A DNA stretch of 64,000 nucleotides from Sphingobium scionense (GCF_014197035.1 NZ_JACIEU010000010.1:62001-126000); one strand, 5' to 3'; positions 27,080-35,044 are shown, numbered from the stretch's first letter. Numbers and translations are program-made. The notes: generated by a model from the letters alone, not told the origin.

Positions 27080-27946
27080 ATGGCTCTGATCGAGTCCCAT
27101 AAGCCGAGGGTAGCCAAGACCGAGTCCAACAAGGCGAAGATCGCCAAGCGCGTGGTCGAGGTACTGGAATTTTTCGACGAGGATCATCCGCAGGCGACGG
27201 TGATGGACATTGTCCGTCGCTTCGACCGCCCGCAGTCGAGCACGTCCGAATTGCTGTCGAGCCTGGTCGATCTGGGCCTGCTCCACAAGGATCCGGGTTC
27301 GCGCGCCTATTCGCCGACCCCGCGCGCCGCGATGCTGGGTGCAGCAATCCAGCCGCGCATGGTGCGCGATGGTGTCCTCAACGGCCTGATCGACCGCCTG
27401 TCGGCCCAGACCGGCCTTGGCATTGCCGTGTTCGGCATGGTCGGCCTCAACATCCAGATCGTTCACTGGCGCGCCGGCAAGAAGGCGCTGCGCACCTCGG
27501 CCAATAATGGCCTCGCCGGTGGCCGGCAGGAACGACTGACCGATTCCGCTGCCGGCCTGCTGATGCTGTCGACCGTGCCGCAGCCGCGCCGCGACGGCCT
27601 GATCCGCCGCCTCAATGCCGAAGCGCCGCAGGAGCGCAAGTTCGTCTTCGCCGATGTCGCCGGTCAGGTGCAGCGCTGCCGTGACGAGGGTCATATCAGT
27701 GGTTTTGCCGGCTTCGGTTCGATCGCCGACGTCACCGCCATGCTGCTGCCCCATATGCCCGACGGCCAGCCGCTGGCGATCGGTTTCGTCTATGAACCGT
27801 CCGACCAGATCGATGCCGCCGGCCTGCAGCGCACGCTTAATGAAGCTGTCCGCCGCTCGGTCGAGGAACAGTCGCCGGCCGCCTCCGTCCAGCCGATCTT
27901 CGAATCGGCCAGCTGGCAGGGCGCGCTGGAGGTGAAGCATGGCTGA
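27080..27946 (+). CDS. IclR family transcriptional regulator
   Basis: A 288-residue regulator. The N-terminal winged helix is visible (RVVEVLEFFDEDHPQATVMDIVRRFDRPQSSTSELLSSLVDLGLL) and the rest forms the IclR ligand domain, with VFGMVGLNIQIVHW and TDSAAGLLMLSTV. An extended N-terminal tail of about 22 mostly basic residues precedes it. AAGGAGAGGAA sets the start at 27080. The stop overlaps the amidohydrolase start by eight bases, so regulator and enzyme are co-expressed. Likely senses an aromatic or acyl intermediate. Confidence 0.9.
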   Translation: MALIESHKPRVAKTESNKAKIAKRVVEVLEFFDEDHPQATVMDIVRRFDRPQSSTSELLSSLVDLGLLHKDPGSRAYSPTPRAAMLGAAIQPRMVRDGVLNGLIDRLSAQTGLGIAVFGMVGLNIQIVHWRAGKKALRTSANNGLAGGRQERLTDSAAGLLMLSTVPQPRRDGLIRRLNAEAPQERKFVFADVAGQVQRCRDEGHISGFAGFGSIADVTAMLLPHMPDGQPLAIGFVYEPSDQIDAAGLQRTLNEAVRRSVEEQSPAASVQPIFESASWQGALEVKHG

Positions 27947-29213
27947 TGTGAAGGACAAGGACGTCGCCGACGCCCAGGCCGCCCGCAAATATTGGTCGGC
28001 CGAAGGCTATACCGAAGGCGGCGTCATCCGCGAGGTCGATTACAGCACCCAGTCGGGCGGGCTCGACCCGTCGCTGGCCGGCATCAAGATCGTCGATACC
28101 GACACCCATATCACCGAGGCGCCCGACCTGTTCACTTCGCGCGCGCCGGCCAAGTACAAGGCCAAGGTGCCCTATGTGAAGCAGGACGCCGACGGGGTCG
28201 AACGCTGGTATGTGGGCGACCGCAATTTCGGATCGATGGGCGGCAACGTCATTCGCGCCGACAATAACAAGCTGCTCGGCCGCCTCGCCTTCCCCAAACT
28301 GGAACAGGCACATCCGGGCGGCCACCTGATGAAGGAACGGCTGCAGGCGATGGACGATATGGGCATCTATGCCCAGATCGGCTTCCAGAATTCGGGCGTG
28401 ACCCAGGCCGGGTCGCTGATGTCGCTGGGCGACCCCCACCTCGCGGTCGCGATCATCCAGATGTATAACGACGCATCGGCCGAATATCAGCAGGTGTCGG
28501 GCGAGCGCATCTTCAACATGGCCCATCTGCCCTTCTGGGACCAGAAGGCGATGGAGACCGAAGCGCGGCGCTGCGTCGACATGGGTCTGCGCGGCTTCGT
28601 GCTGCCCGATACGCCCGAGCGCGTCGGCGTGCCGAGCTTCCTCAATGACTATTGGACGCCCTTCCTGGAAATGTGCGAGGCCGAAAGCCTGCCGATCAAT
28701 TTCCACCTCAATGCGGCGATCGATCCCAATACGCTCACCTGGGATGGCTTCGGCTTTGAACAGACGCTGTCGGTGGTCGCCACCATGTTCTCGATCGGCA
28801 ATGCCGCGACGCTGGGCAACTGGATGGTGTCGGGCCGCCTGGACCGCCATCCCAAGCTCAAGATCGGCCTGATCGAGAGCGGCGCGGGCTGGGTGCCCTT
28901 CGCGATCGAGGCGCTGGAGCATCAGTTCAACGAGATGCTGCCGAGCAAGATGGGCATGTTGCATAAACGGCCGTGGGAATATTTCCGCGACCATTTCTGG
29001 GTCACCTTCTGGTTCGAGAAGGTCGCGCCCAAGCTGCTGCTGGAAACGATCGGCGTCGACAAGCTGATGTTCGAAACCGACTTCCCGCACCCCACCTCGC
29101 TCTATCCGGGCGTGCAGGAGCATCTCAAGGATGTGCTGGGCGGCTACGACTTCGCGGTGAAGAAGAAGGTGCTGCAGGACAATGCAGTGAACCTCTACAA
29201 GCTGCCCTTCTGA
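27939..29213 (+). CDS. Amidohydrolase 2 family protein (ACMSD-like)
   Basis: A 424-residue TIM-barrel enzyme of the amidohydrolase-related group that includes 2-amino-3-carboxymuconate semialdehyde decarboxylase and resorcylate-type decarboxylases. Metal ligands are suggested by DTDTHITE (D55, H57, E60), the histidine in NFHLNAA, and ETDFPHPTS near the end. The D-x-H-x-x-E form and length over 400 are like the sphingomonad and actinobacterial proteins in catabolic clusters, which decarboxylate or hydrolyse ring compounds. Overlaps iclR by eight bases and is followed by a terminator. Confidence 0.88.
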   Translation: MADVKDKDVADAQAARKYWSAEGYTEGGVIREVDYSTQSGGLDPSLAGIKIVDTDTHITEAPDLFTSRAPAKYKAKVPYVKQDADGVERWYVGDRNFGSMGGNVIRADNNKLLGRLAFPKLEQAHPGGHLMKERLQAMDDMGIYAQIGFQNSGVTQAGSLMSLGDPHLAVAIIQMYNDASAEYQQVSGERIFNMAHLPFWDQKAMETEARRCVDMGLRGFVLPDTPERVGVPSFLNDYWTPFLEMCEAESLPINFHLNAAIDPNTLTWDGFGFEQTLSVVATMFSIGNAATLGNWMVSGRLDRHPKLKIGLIESGAGWVPFAIEALEHQFNEMLPSKMGMLHKRPWEYFRDHFWVTFWFEKVAPKLLLETIGVDKLMFETDFPHPTSLYPGVQEHLKDVLGGYDFAVKKKVLQDNAVNLYKLPF

Positions 29214-29237
29214 AGGCAGCGGACCGGACGGAAATAG

Positions 29238-29270
29238 AAAGGGGCGCTCCTGCCGGGAGCGCCCCTTTTT
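29238..29270 (+). terminator. Rho-independent terminator closing the catabolic locus
   Basis: GGGGCGCTCC and GGAGCGCCCC form a 10-bp stem with a 5-nt loop, followed by TTTTT on the plus strand and preceded by AAA. It lies 25 bp after the amidohydrolase stop. Confidence 0.92.
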
Positions 29271-29289
29271 CGTTCGCTTCGTCGGCGCG

Positions 29290-29682
29290 TCAGCGTTCCG
29301 CCAGATAATCGCCGCTGGCGATCACCCTATGTCCGGTAACGGACAGGGCGTACAGATAGACCCAAGCCTCGACAGGCCCATTCGCGGTTTCCACCACTCT
29401 GCGTTCGCGCCGATATTCATGCGGCTGCGGATCGTCGGGCCGGCATTCTTCATAGGCGTCGAGCCGCGCCAGCAGCCCCTCCGCATCGGGTAGCGCGAGC
29501 AGGTCGCCACGCACGCGCCCCGCCTCCCCCGGCACGAAACCGGGATAATCCGCCACCTGATAGAGTCTGCCGCCGATCCAGCCTGCCCCGACCCACTCGG
29601 CGCGATCGGCCAGCCAATGCGCCATCGGCCCGTCAAAGCCCGGCCGCAGCGTGCCATAAACGAAGAGCAAGGGCCTATTCAT
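29290..29682 (-). CDS. Gamma-glutamylcyclotransferase-like (AIG2/GGCT) protein
   Basis: A 130-residue protein of the GGCT fold. It opens with the family motif FVYGTLRPG, then GRLYQVADYPGFVP, and has a candidate catalytic glutamate in LDAYEECR. Members remove 5-oxoproline from gamma-glutamyl compounds, or act on gamma-glutamylamines; many bacterial ones are uncharacterised. The gene is convergent to the amidohydrolase and monocistronic. Confidence 0.88.
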   Translation of the reverse strand: MNRPLLFVYGTLRPGFDGPMAHWLADRAEWVGAGWIGGRLYQVADYPGFVPGEAGRVRGDLLALPDAEGLLARLDAYEECRPDDPQPHEYRRERRVVETANGPVEAWVYLYALSVTGHRVIASGDYLAER

Positions 29683-29733
29683 TGCCTACCTGTAACTTTT
29701 CACCGATTGACGGCAAATTTTCCCAACCATCGG

Positions 29734-29756
29734 ATTTTTTCGCATGGCGAAAAAAT
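29734..29756. promoter_or_regulatory. Perfect 10-bp inverted repeat, candidate enhancer site
   Basis: ATTTTTTCGC (29734-29743) and GCGAAAAAAT (29747-29756) are perfect complements around ATG. It lies about 70-95 bp upstream of the predicted start point of the sigma-54 promoter, a normal place for the activator of such promoters. AT-rich in an otherwise GC-rich region. Confidence 0.5.
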
Positions 29757-29800
29757 AGGTGATCGAAGAGAACCCACGCATTTCCGCCAAAAATCGAAAC

Positions 29801-29816
29801 TGGCACGCCGCCTGCA
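29801..29816 (+). promoter_or_regulatory. Sigma-54 promoter
   Basis: TGGCACGCCGCCTGCA matches the -24/-12 consensus TGGCACG-N4-TTGCA at all but one base and with exact spacing (GG at 29802-29803, GC at 29814-29815). The start point would be near 29827, about 50 bp before the first small gene. The psp promoter of E. coli is also sigma-54 dependent. Confidence 0.7.
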
Positions 29817-29875
29817 ATATCGTCTGGCATCAAGGCCGGACGGTCCGGCCAGCAAATATCTAGGGAGTAAATATC

Positions 29876-29980
29876 ATGTCCATCGCCAAGTTCCAGAGCG
29901 TCGCCCTTGCCTTTGTCGGCGCCGTCATCTTCGCCAGCCTGTTCGTCGGCGCGGCGGTTCCGGTTGCCCCGATCGCCTGA
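29876..29980 (+). CDS. 34-residue single-span membrane peptide upstream of pspC
   Basis: Reads MSIAKFQSVALAFVGAVIFA and ends VPVAPIA, 34 residues in all with one hydrophobic span. Too short for common ORF cut-offs. A good ribosome site AGGGAG lies eight bases before the ATG. Similar short peptides next to PspC are, as far as I recall, common in sphingomonads. It stands between the sigma-54 promoter and pspC, 49 bp from the latter, so the two are probably one transcript. Confidence 0.65.
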   Translation: MSIAKFQSVALAFVGAVIFASLFVGAAVPVAPIA

Positions 29981-30029
29981 TAGGGCAACCGCCCCTTTCC
30001 CATCACAGATACTATTGAAGGCCAGATCC

Positions 30030-30215
30030 ATGAACAACAGCTTCACCCTCGACCGCCGCAACGCGAAGATCATGGGCGTGTGCGCGGGCGTCGCCAACCG
30101 CACCGGGCTGGATGTCACGCTGATCCGCGTCGCCCTGGTGCTGCTGACCCTGTGCGCCCTGGGTCCGATCGGCGTCGTGGCCTATCTGCTCGCCGGCTGG
30201 CTGGCCGAGGGTTGA
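30030..30215 (+). CDS. PspC domain protein
   Basis: A 61-residue inner-membrane protein: a short cytoplasmic start MNNSFTLDRRNAKIMGVCAG, then GLDVTLIRVALVLLTLCALG and a second hydrophobic stretch GVVAYLLAGWL. This is the minimal PspC fold, known from phage-shock systems where it senses envelope stress and regulates PspA. No pspA or pspB is nearby. The start is the ATG at 30030, with GAAGG upstream. Confidence 0.85.
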   Translation: MNNSFTLDRRNAKIMGVCAGVANRTGLDVTLIRVALVLLTLCALGPIGVVAYLLAGWLAEG

Positions 30216-30256
30216 TCCCTCGCCGCCGCCGGAAGGCAGGGTTTCCGGATACAAAA

Positions 30257-30291
30257 GCGCCGCCCCGGCATATGCCCTGGGCGGCCTTTTT
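30257..30291 (+). terminator. Rho-independent terminator after pspC
   Basis: GCCGCCC (30259-30265) pairs with GGGCGGC (30279-30285), followed by TTTTT at 30287-30291. It closes the PspC unit. Confidence 0.8.
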
Positions 30292-30334
30292 ATGCCCCGC
30301 ATCGACGGGACAAAGACATGCGCAAAAAATGCGC

Positions 30335-30430
30335 TTAAGCGTATAGCACCGAGTAGAAGGTCAGCATCTGGACGCTGACCGCAACCACCAGCGCAGTCGC
30401 CTGAAAGGCCTGACGCATATTGGACTCCAT
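30335..30430 (-). CDS. Possible 31-residue membrane peptide
   Basis: A short reading frame from ATG 30430 to TAA 30335: MESNMRQAFQATALVVAVSV followed by a few hydrophobic residues ending VLYA. It would make one membrane span and resembles a small inner-membrane peptide. There is no clear ribosome site upstream. Listed because the 318-bp stretch from 30216 to 30534 otherwise holds only the pspC terminator. Confidence 0.35.
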   Translation of the reverse strand: MESNMRQAFQATALVVAVSVQMLTFYSVLYA

Positions 30431-30534
30431 CATTGGAACGACACCCCGGATCGGGATGGACGGCCATATGATGATTTCACATCATTGTAACAATCGCAAA
30501 GCCTGACATGCCAATTGCATCAAACGCAATGATG

Positions 30535-31284
30535 TCACAGCTGTTGCTCCAGAGCCATGATGGTCGCACGCGCCGCTGCCGGGTTCCGGACCTTGGCGCC
30601 GCTGATGTAGAAGAGATAGGCGTCACCCTGCGCCGCCTGCGCCTTTGCGCGATCGGCCCAGCCGGCGATGTCCGTCGCGCTATAGCCGGTCTCCTCGTCC
30701 TCCCGGCTGCGCATCAGCCGGCTGTAGGAAAAGCCGACATCATGGCCGGTGATTGCCGGATAGTCGTCATGATCGGCCAGCACCACCACCGCCCCCGCGT
30801 CCCGTGCCAGCGCCAGAAAGGCCGGATCGTCGAAGCTTTCATGTCGCACCTCCAGCGCATGACGCAGCGCCACGCCATCGACGCTGGCCGGCAACAGTTT
30901 CAGGAAGGCGCCGAAATCATCGGGATCGAATTTCTTGGTCGGCATGAACTGCCACAGAATCGGCCCCAGCCGGTCGCCCAGTTCGACGATCCCCTGATGA
31001 ACGAATTTCTGAATTGACTCGCCCGCCTCCGCCAGCACGCGCCGGTTGGTGCAGAATCGCGATGCCTTGACCGCGAACTGGAAGCCGTCGGGCACGGCCT
31101 GCGCCCAGCCGGCAAAGGTCGCCGGCTTCTGGCTGCTATAATAGGTCGCGTTGATCTCCGTCGCGGTCAGTTGCACGCCGACATAGGCCAGTTCATCCTT
31201 CTGGCGCATGCCAGCCGGATAGAAGCTGCCGCGCCAGGGTTCATAGACCCATCCGCCGATGCCGACCCTGATCCGTCCCGTCAT
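30535..31284 (-). CDS. DUF72 family protein (YecE-like)
   Basis: A 249-residue TIM-barrel protein of the DUF72 family. Typical segments are RVGIGGWVYEPWRGSFYPAG, EINATYYSSQKPATFAGWA, FAVKASRF, and LEVRHESF. The function of the family is not known, though a UV-endonuclease-like barrel has been noted. The gene is divergent from the DUF2061 gene. Confidence 0.9.
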   Translation of the reverse strand: MTGRIRVGIGGWVYEPWRGSFYPAGMRQKDELAYVGVQLTATEINATYYSSQKPATFAGWAQAVPDGFQFAVKASRFCTNRRVLAEAGESIQKFVHQGIVELGDRLGPILWQFMPTKKFDPDDFGAFLKLLPASVDGVALRHALEVRHESFDDPAFLALARDAGAVVVLADHDDYPAITGHDVGFSYSRLMRSREDEETGYSATDIAGWADRAKAQAAQGDAYLFYISGAKVRNPAAARATIMALEQQL

Positions 31285-31350
31285 GAAGATCCTCCCTGCG
31301 CCATATTGATCGCCCGGAACGATCAGAGCCAGCGGGAAAAGCCATTGGCG

Positions 31351-31365
31351 ATTATTGCGAATAAT
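31351..31365. promoter_or_regulatory. AT-rich inverted repeat between divergent genes
   Basis: ATTATT and AATAAT flank GCG in the 120-bp space between the DUF72 and DUF2061 genes. Perfect but short; it may be a protein site or part of an AT-rich promoter. Confidence 0.3.
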
Positions 31366-31404
31366 TCTTAATTATCGAGCAACAGTTTTCAAAGGGGTTC
31401 CGCC

Positions 31405-31641
31405 ATGTCGCTCGATCTCATCAAGACCGCCACCTATTTGTCGATCCATCTCACCGTGGGCTTCACCGTCGCCTATCTGATGACCGGATCGGTCGCGCTG
31501 GCCGGCGGCATCGCGCTCGTCGAACCGATGGTCAATGCGGTCGCCTTCTTCTTTCACGAACAGGCCTGGAAGCGCTTCACCGCCCGGCCGCCGCGCAATG
31601 CGGGGCGCGACTGGAGGCGCGGTCAGGCGGCGATCGCCTGA
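31405..31641 (+). CDS. DUF2061 membrane protein
   Basis: A 78-residue inner-membrane protein with two hydrophobic spans: IKTATYLSIHLTVGFTVAYL and a second in ALAGGIALVEPMVNAVAFFFHE. The ending with FHEQAWKRF is characteristic of DUF2061. Function unknown. It converges with the cyclophilin gene, four bases apart. Confidence 0.88.
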   Translation: MSLDLIKTATYLSIHLTVGFTVAYLMTGSVALAGGIALVEPMVNAVAFFFHEQAWKRFTARPPRNAGRDWRRGQAAIA

Positions 31642-31645
31642 TCCG

Positions 31646-32326
31646 TCACTTTTGCGGGCGCGGCTTCGCGCGCGGGATCAGCCAGGGCTTCACCTTGCCG
31701 GTCGGCCGTGCCTGCCCATCCAGCCGTCGCACATGCAGGATGGTGACGGGCTTGATGATCATCTGTCCGCGCATCGGCCCCGTGCCGCAGCAGGTCGGCA
31801 CCGCCAGGATGCGGCGCACCACGTCCATGCCGGCCACCACATGGCCAAAGGCGGCATAGCCGATGGAACTGCCCTGCGCGTCCATCGTCGGCGTCGGCCC
31901 CACCGTGATGAAGAAATTGCCCGAAGCCGAATTGGGCCGGTCCGGCCGCGCCATCGACAATGTCGCGTCGAGATGCCTGATCCCGGTCTGGCTGGTCGGC
32001 TCATGCCGGACCGGCGGCAAGGCCCGGCGCAGGTCGGTGTCGATTCCGCCTTGGATCAGCCCGAATTTCGGATCGCTCTTGCGCCGCGCCGCGCGGTAGA
32101 AGACCGTGCCGTCGAGCCGCTGGTCATCGGCATAGGCCAGGAAATTGGCACTTGTCAGCGGTGCCCGGCGCTGGTCGAGCGCCACGATGATCGTACCGAC
32201 CGACGTGTCGATCGCTACCCGCGTGTAGCCGGGGGTCGGTCGATTGGTCGGCTGGGCCATGGCCAGCACGGGAAACAGGGCAAGCAGGACAGCGACAACA
32301 CGGCAGGCGACAGGATGCATCGACAC
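31646..32326 (-). CDS. Periplasmic cyclophilin-type peptidyl-prolyl isomerase
   Basis: A 226-residue protein with a signal peptide (about 1-24, LALFPVLAMA). The cyclophilin core is present but short and divergent: DTSVGTIIVALDQRRAPLTSANFLAYAD, FYRAARR, LIQGG, and SGNFFITVGP, AFGHVVAGMDVV. It would catalyse proline isomerisation in the periplasm. The C-terminus is an unusual basic and proline-rich tail. Convergent with DUF2061. Confidence 0.9.
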   Translation of the reverse strand: MSMHPVACRVVAVLLALFPVLAMAQPTNRPTPGYTRVAIDTSVGTIIVALDQRRAPLTSANFLAYADDQRLDGTVFYRAARRKSDPKFGLIQGGIDTDLRRALPPVRHEPTSQTGIRHLDATLSMARPDRPNSASGNFFITVGPTPTMDAQGSSIGYAAFGHVVAGMDVVRRILAVPTCCGTGPMRGQMIIKPVTILHVRRLDGQARPTGKVKPWLIPRAKPRPQK

Positions 32327-32519
32327 AGGGGCACTCGACAGGAATGTAAGTCTGTCAGGCTATCGCCCATGCAGCAGACACGCAACCGGCGCGGCGCCAT
32401 CGCCCCGTCATGTCTACCGTGCGACCGCAAAAGCGCCAACCACCTTCAACTCACCCTGTCCTACAGATAACCATATGGGATAAATGATTCGCCATTCACG
32501 AACCATGGAAAGGCAGATC

Positions 32520-33059
32520 ATGGACATCGATACATTGCTGGACGAACTGATCGCGCGGGAGGGTGGCTATGTCGACCATCCGGCCGATCGCGGCGGGCCG
32601 ACCAATATGGGCATCACGCTGGGCGTCGCGCGGGCGAACGGCTTTGCCGGCGACATGCGGCGCCTGCCGCCCGCCACCGCCCGCGCCATCTATCGCCAGC
32701 TTTACTGGGATGGGCCGGGCTATGCCGCGGTCGCGCAGCAGAGCATGGCGCTCGCCGCCGAACTGTTCGACACCGCCGTCAACATGGGGCCGGGGGTCGC
32801 CAGCGCCTTTCTCCAGCGGGCGCTCAACGCGCTCAACCGCAACCAGCACGACTATCCCGACCTCCAGGCCGACGGCGCGATCGGCCCCCGCACGCTCGAA
32901 GCGCTACGCGCCTTCCGCACCCTGCGCGGCGCGGCGGGCGACGCCGTGCTGATCAAGGCGATCGAGGCATTGCAGGGCGAACGCTATCTGGCGCTGGCCG
33001 AAAGCCGCCCGGCCAACGAGGCCTTTCTCTATGGCTGGCTCGCCAACCGCATCGGCTGA
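32520..33059 (+). CDS. GH108-family N-acetylmuramidase (endolysin-like)
   Basis: A 179-residue lysozyme-like protein. IAREGGYVDHPADRGGPTNMGIT shows the GH108 (formerly DUF847) catalytic glutamate, E14, in EGGY. The C-terminal part, YPDLQADGAIGPRTLEALRAF, is the partner peptidoglycan-binding domain. No signal peptide, so it needs a holin for release; one follows 14 bp downstream. The start at 32520 has GAAAGG upstream; the ATG at 32484 is less likely. The pair resembles the lysis genes of alphaproteobacterial gene transfer agents or a phage remnant. Confidence 0.88.
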   Translation: MDIDTLLDELIAREGGYVDHPADRGGPTNMGITLGVARANGFAGDMRRLPPATARAIYRQLYWDGPGYAAVAQQSMALAAELFDTAVNMGPGVASAFLQRALNALNRNQHDYPDLQADGAIGPRTLEALRAFRTLRGAAGDAVLIKAIEALQGERYLALAESRPANEAFLYGWLANRIG

Positions 33060-33073
33060 AGGGAGACGCGATC

Positions 33074-33355
33074 ATGATGAAGACCGACGACATTCCTCTC
33101 CCCTCCGAGCCGACCGACCTGTGGACCCAGCGGTCGCGGCCAGCCTTTCTCTACGTCATCTATGCGCTGCTGCTCTGGTCGATCCCGATGGGGCTGATCT
33201 CGGGCTCGCAGCCGGAGGTGGCGGGCGCGATCATCGCGGGCATGCGCGCCTATCTCGACGCCCTGCCCGAGCCGCTCTACGCCCTCTTCGGCACAGCCTA
33301 TCTGGGCTATACGGCGGCCCATGCCTGGGGCAAGGCGCGGGGCACGGAGCGCTGA
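33074..33355 (+). CDS. Holin family protein
   Basis: A 93-residue membrane protein with a short charged start, then about two to three hydrophobic spans: PAFLYVIYALLLWSIPMGLI and LYALFGTAYLGYTAAHAWG. This is the three-span holin type found with GH108 lysozymes. It would make the pores that let the muramidase reach the cell wall. Tandem with the muramidase, 14 bp apart. Confidence 0.75.
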   Translation: MMKTDDIPLPSEPTDLWTQRSRPAFLYVIYALLLWSIPMGLISGSQPEVAGAIIAGMRAYLDALPEPLYALFGTAYLGYTAAHAWGKARGTER

Positions 33356-33361
33356 AACGCG

Positions 33362-33391
33362 AGGGGCGGGGCGCAAACCGCACCCGCCCCT
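33362..33391. terminator. GC-rich hairpin between convergent genes
   Basis: AGGGGCGGG (33362-33370) pairs with CCCGCCCCT (33383-33391). It lies between the holin and the convergent exonuclease gene. There is no T-tract, so termination is only presumed. Confidence 0.45.
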
Positions 33392-33397
33392 TCCCGC

Positions 33398-33847
33398 TCA
33401 ATTGTTGACGTAGAAGTCGCGCAGTGCCCGCGCATCATGCAGGGCATTGTGCGGCACCCGGCTGTTCGCCGCCGCGCTGAAGCCCGCCGCATTGATCAGT
33501 TCCAGCCGCAATCCATAGTCGATCGCCGCCATCTGCCCCGGCCCGGTCGCCAGCAATGCGCAGAAATGGGCCAGATCCTCGGGCCAGTCGGCGATGATGA
33601 CCGGGTCGGAATCGCCATCCAGATAGGCAGCGATATGGTCCGCCGCCTCGACTCGGCTCAATTCATGGTCCAGCCCCGGTGGCACATGACGCAGATAGGG
33701 AATGACATGGCGCTCGACCCAGGGTTCGATCGCTTCAGGCAGCGGCAGCGACGCATAGAAATCATCGTCGCCATGTTCCGGCACCAGCGCCACGCTGATC
33801 AGAGTGCCACCAAAGCCGTTGAATTCGGTATCGAGAAAATAACGCAT
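33398..33847 (-). CDS. RNase AS-like 3'-5' exonuclease
   Basis: A 149-residue protein of the DEDD exonuclease fold. It begins MRYFLDTEFNGFGGTLISVALV, with the first acidic pair D6 and E8, and ends with NALHDARALRDFY, where H and D complete the DEDDh set. This is very like mycobacterial RNase AS, a poly(A)-tail nuclease. The start at 33847 fits that family; the longer form up to 33991 overlaps the next gene. Confidence 0.8.
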   Translation of the reverse strand: MRYFLDTEFNGFGGTLISVALVPEHGDDDFYASLPLPEAIEPWVERHVIPYLRHVPPGLDHELSRVEAADHIAAYLDGDSDPVIIADWPEDLAHFCALLATGPGQMAAIDYGLRLELINAAGFSAAANSRVPHNALHDARALRDFYVNN

Positions 33848-33984
33848 GATGGCGGTGCCGATAGACCCGCGCGCCGCCGCTGACCAGCCCATAGGCGGCA
33901 AACCGTCCCGTTTGCCGCCATTGCACAGCGGCGCGCGACCTGTCATGCGGCCGCTTTCCCCGTCGCACTTGAAGGACCATTGCC

Positions 33985-34659
33985 ATGACACCCCGCGAAT
34001 TGCTGGGCACCGCCGCCGTTCCGGGTGGGCAGGAACTGCGCCTCTATCGCCGCGGCGGCGACTTCATGATCGTGCTCGACCGCAACGAGCTGATGAGCAG
34101 CCGGATGAGCGGGTCTGAAAAGGCGCTGGCGCTGATGACGCTGGAACGGCTGGGCAAGCGCGCCGGCCTCCATATGCTGATCGGCGGCTATGGCATGGGC
34201 TTCACCCTGCGTGCGGCGCTCGCGGAAATGGATGCCAGGGCACAGATCACGCTGGCCGAACTGGTGCCCGAAATCATCGAATGGGCGCGCGGCCCGATGG
34301 TCGATCTTGCCGCCGGCTGCCTCGACGATCCGCGCGTGCGGCTGGTGATGGACGATGTCGCCCATGTGATTGCCGCCGGCCATGGCAGCTATGACGCGAT
34401 CCTGCTGGATGTCGACAATGGCCCCGACGGCCTGACCGCCGACGCCAATGACCGGCTCTATACCAATGCGGGCTTGGGCAGCGCGATGCGCGCGCTCAAG
34501 CCCGGCGGCATATTGGCGATCTGGTCGGCGGGATCGGACGCCGCCTTCACCCGGCGATTGCAGAATGCGGGCTTCGCGGTGGAAGAAGTCGCGGTCAAGG
34601 CGCGCGACAATGGCAAGGGGCCGCGCCACGTCATCTGGTTCGCAACCCGCCGGCGGTAA
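33985..34659 (+). CDS. Spermidine synthase-like protein
   Basis: A 224-residue SAM-type methyltransferase fold of the spermidine synthase group: HMLIGGYGMGFTLRAAL as the binding loop, EIIEWARG, VMDDVAHVI, and YDAILLDVDNGPDGL in place of the usual aminopropyl site. The N-terminal strand domain of true spermidine synthases is missing, so the substrate may differ. A real gene by codon use; exact reaction uncertain. Confidence 0.8.
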   Translation: MTPRELLGTAAVPGGQELRLYRRGGDFMIVLDRNELMSSRMSGSEKALALMTLERLGKRAGLHMLIGGYGMGFTLRAALAEMDARAQITLAELVPEIIEWARGPMVDLAAGCLDDPRVRLVMDDVAHVIAAGHGSYDAILLDVDNGPDGLTADANDRLYTNAGLGSAMRALKPGGILAIWSAGSDAAFTRRLQNAGFAVEEVAVKARDNGKGPRHVIWFATRRR

Positions 34660-34687
34660 GAATCCTGTTTGAGAAAGCCGGTTCCAG

Positions 34688-34850
34688 CCCACTCCCCCGC
34701 CCAACCGCCCGATCCAGTGTCATCCTGTCGGGTGGTTGGGCGGGGGAGCGGGCCGGCACCGCATCGGGAAGCCGCCCTTTCGCGGTTTCCCGAACAGGTG
34801 CCGCACCCCGGACATGAGAGGGGCCGCCGGGACGTAATGCCCGACGGCCC
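34688..34850. other. Structured region with three hairpins, no convincing gene
   Basis: Three hairpins in a row: arms of 25 bp (34688-34712 and 34728-34752) agreeing at 23 positions; 34765-34792 with a CGGGAA/TTCCCG outer stem and one G-U-type change; and 34821-34850 with 11-bp arms differing at one position. The first looks like a dispersed repeat. The plus-strand frame across it reads as low-complexity proline/arginine and was not called. Possibly non-coding RNA, possibly repeat debris. Confidence 0.45.
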
Positions 34851-34987
34851 ATCATGTGCATGGTCAGCGGCCGGAAACCGCCCAGAAGGAAGACAAGTTC
34901 GCGCTAAAGCCCCTGGCGGAGACGGCCTGTATGTCGGCGCTCTGGGTCTCTACACCATGAAGGGTTTGTACCGACGCTCCGGCGTCG

Positions 34988-35044
34988 TCAGCGGCGCATT
35001 TTCCGAATGGACTTGACCGACCCCATTGCTGAACCATGAGACAT
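34988..35044 (-). CDS. Possible 18-residue leader peptide with maximal ribosome site
   Basis: ATG at 35044 opens a frame of 18 residues, MSHGSAMGSVKSIRKMRR, ending at TGA 34988. It is preceded by AAAGGAGGTGATCCG, which is complementary to the whole free 3' end of 16S rRNA, with seven bases between GGAGG and ATG. A second frame with ATG at 35034 would give 57 residues through 34864. Either the peptide is a regulatory leader, or the site serves something else. Not recognised. Confidence 0.4.
   Translation of the reverse strand: MSHGSAMGSVKSIRKMRR

Noticed and set aside
34669..35016. Plus-strand frame of 115 codons in the structured region
   Set aside because: Most of it is read from the hairpin arms (proline/arginine-rich) and lacks a ribosome site. 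The last part, GLYVGALGLYTMKGLYRRSG, is smoother but not recognised.
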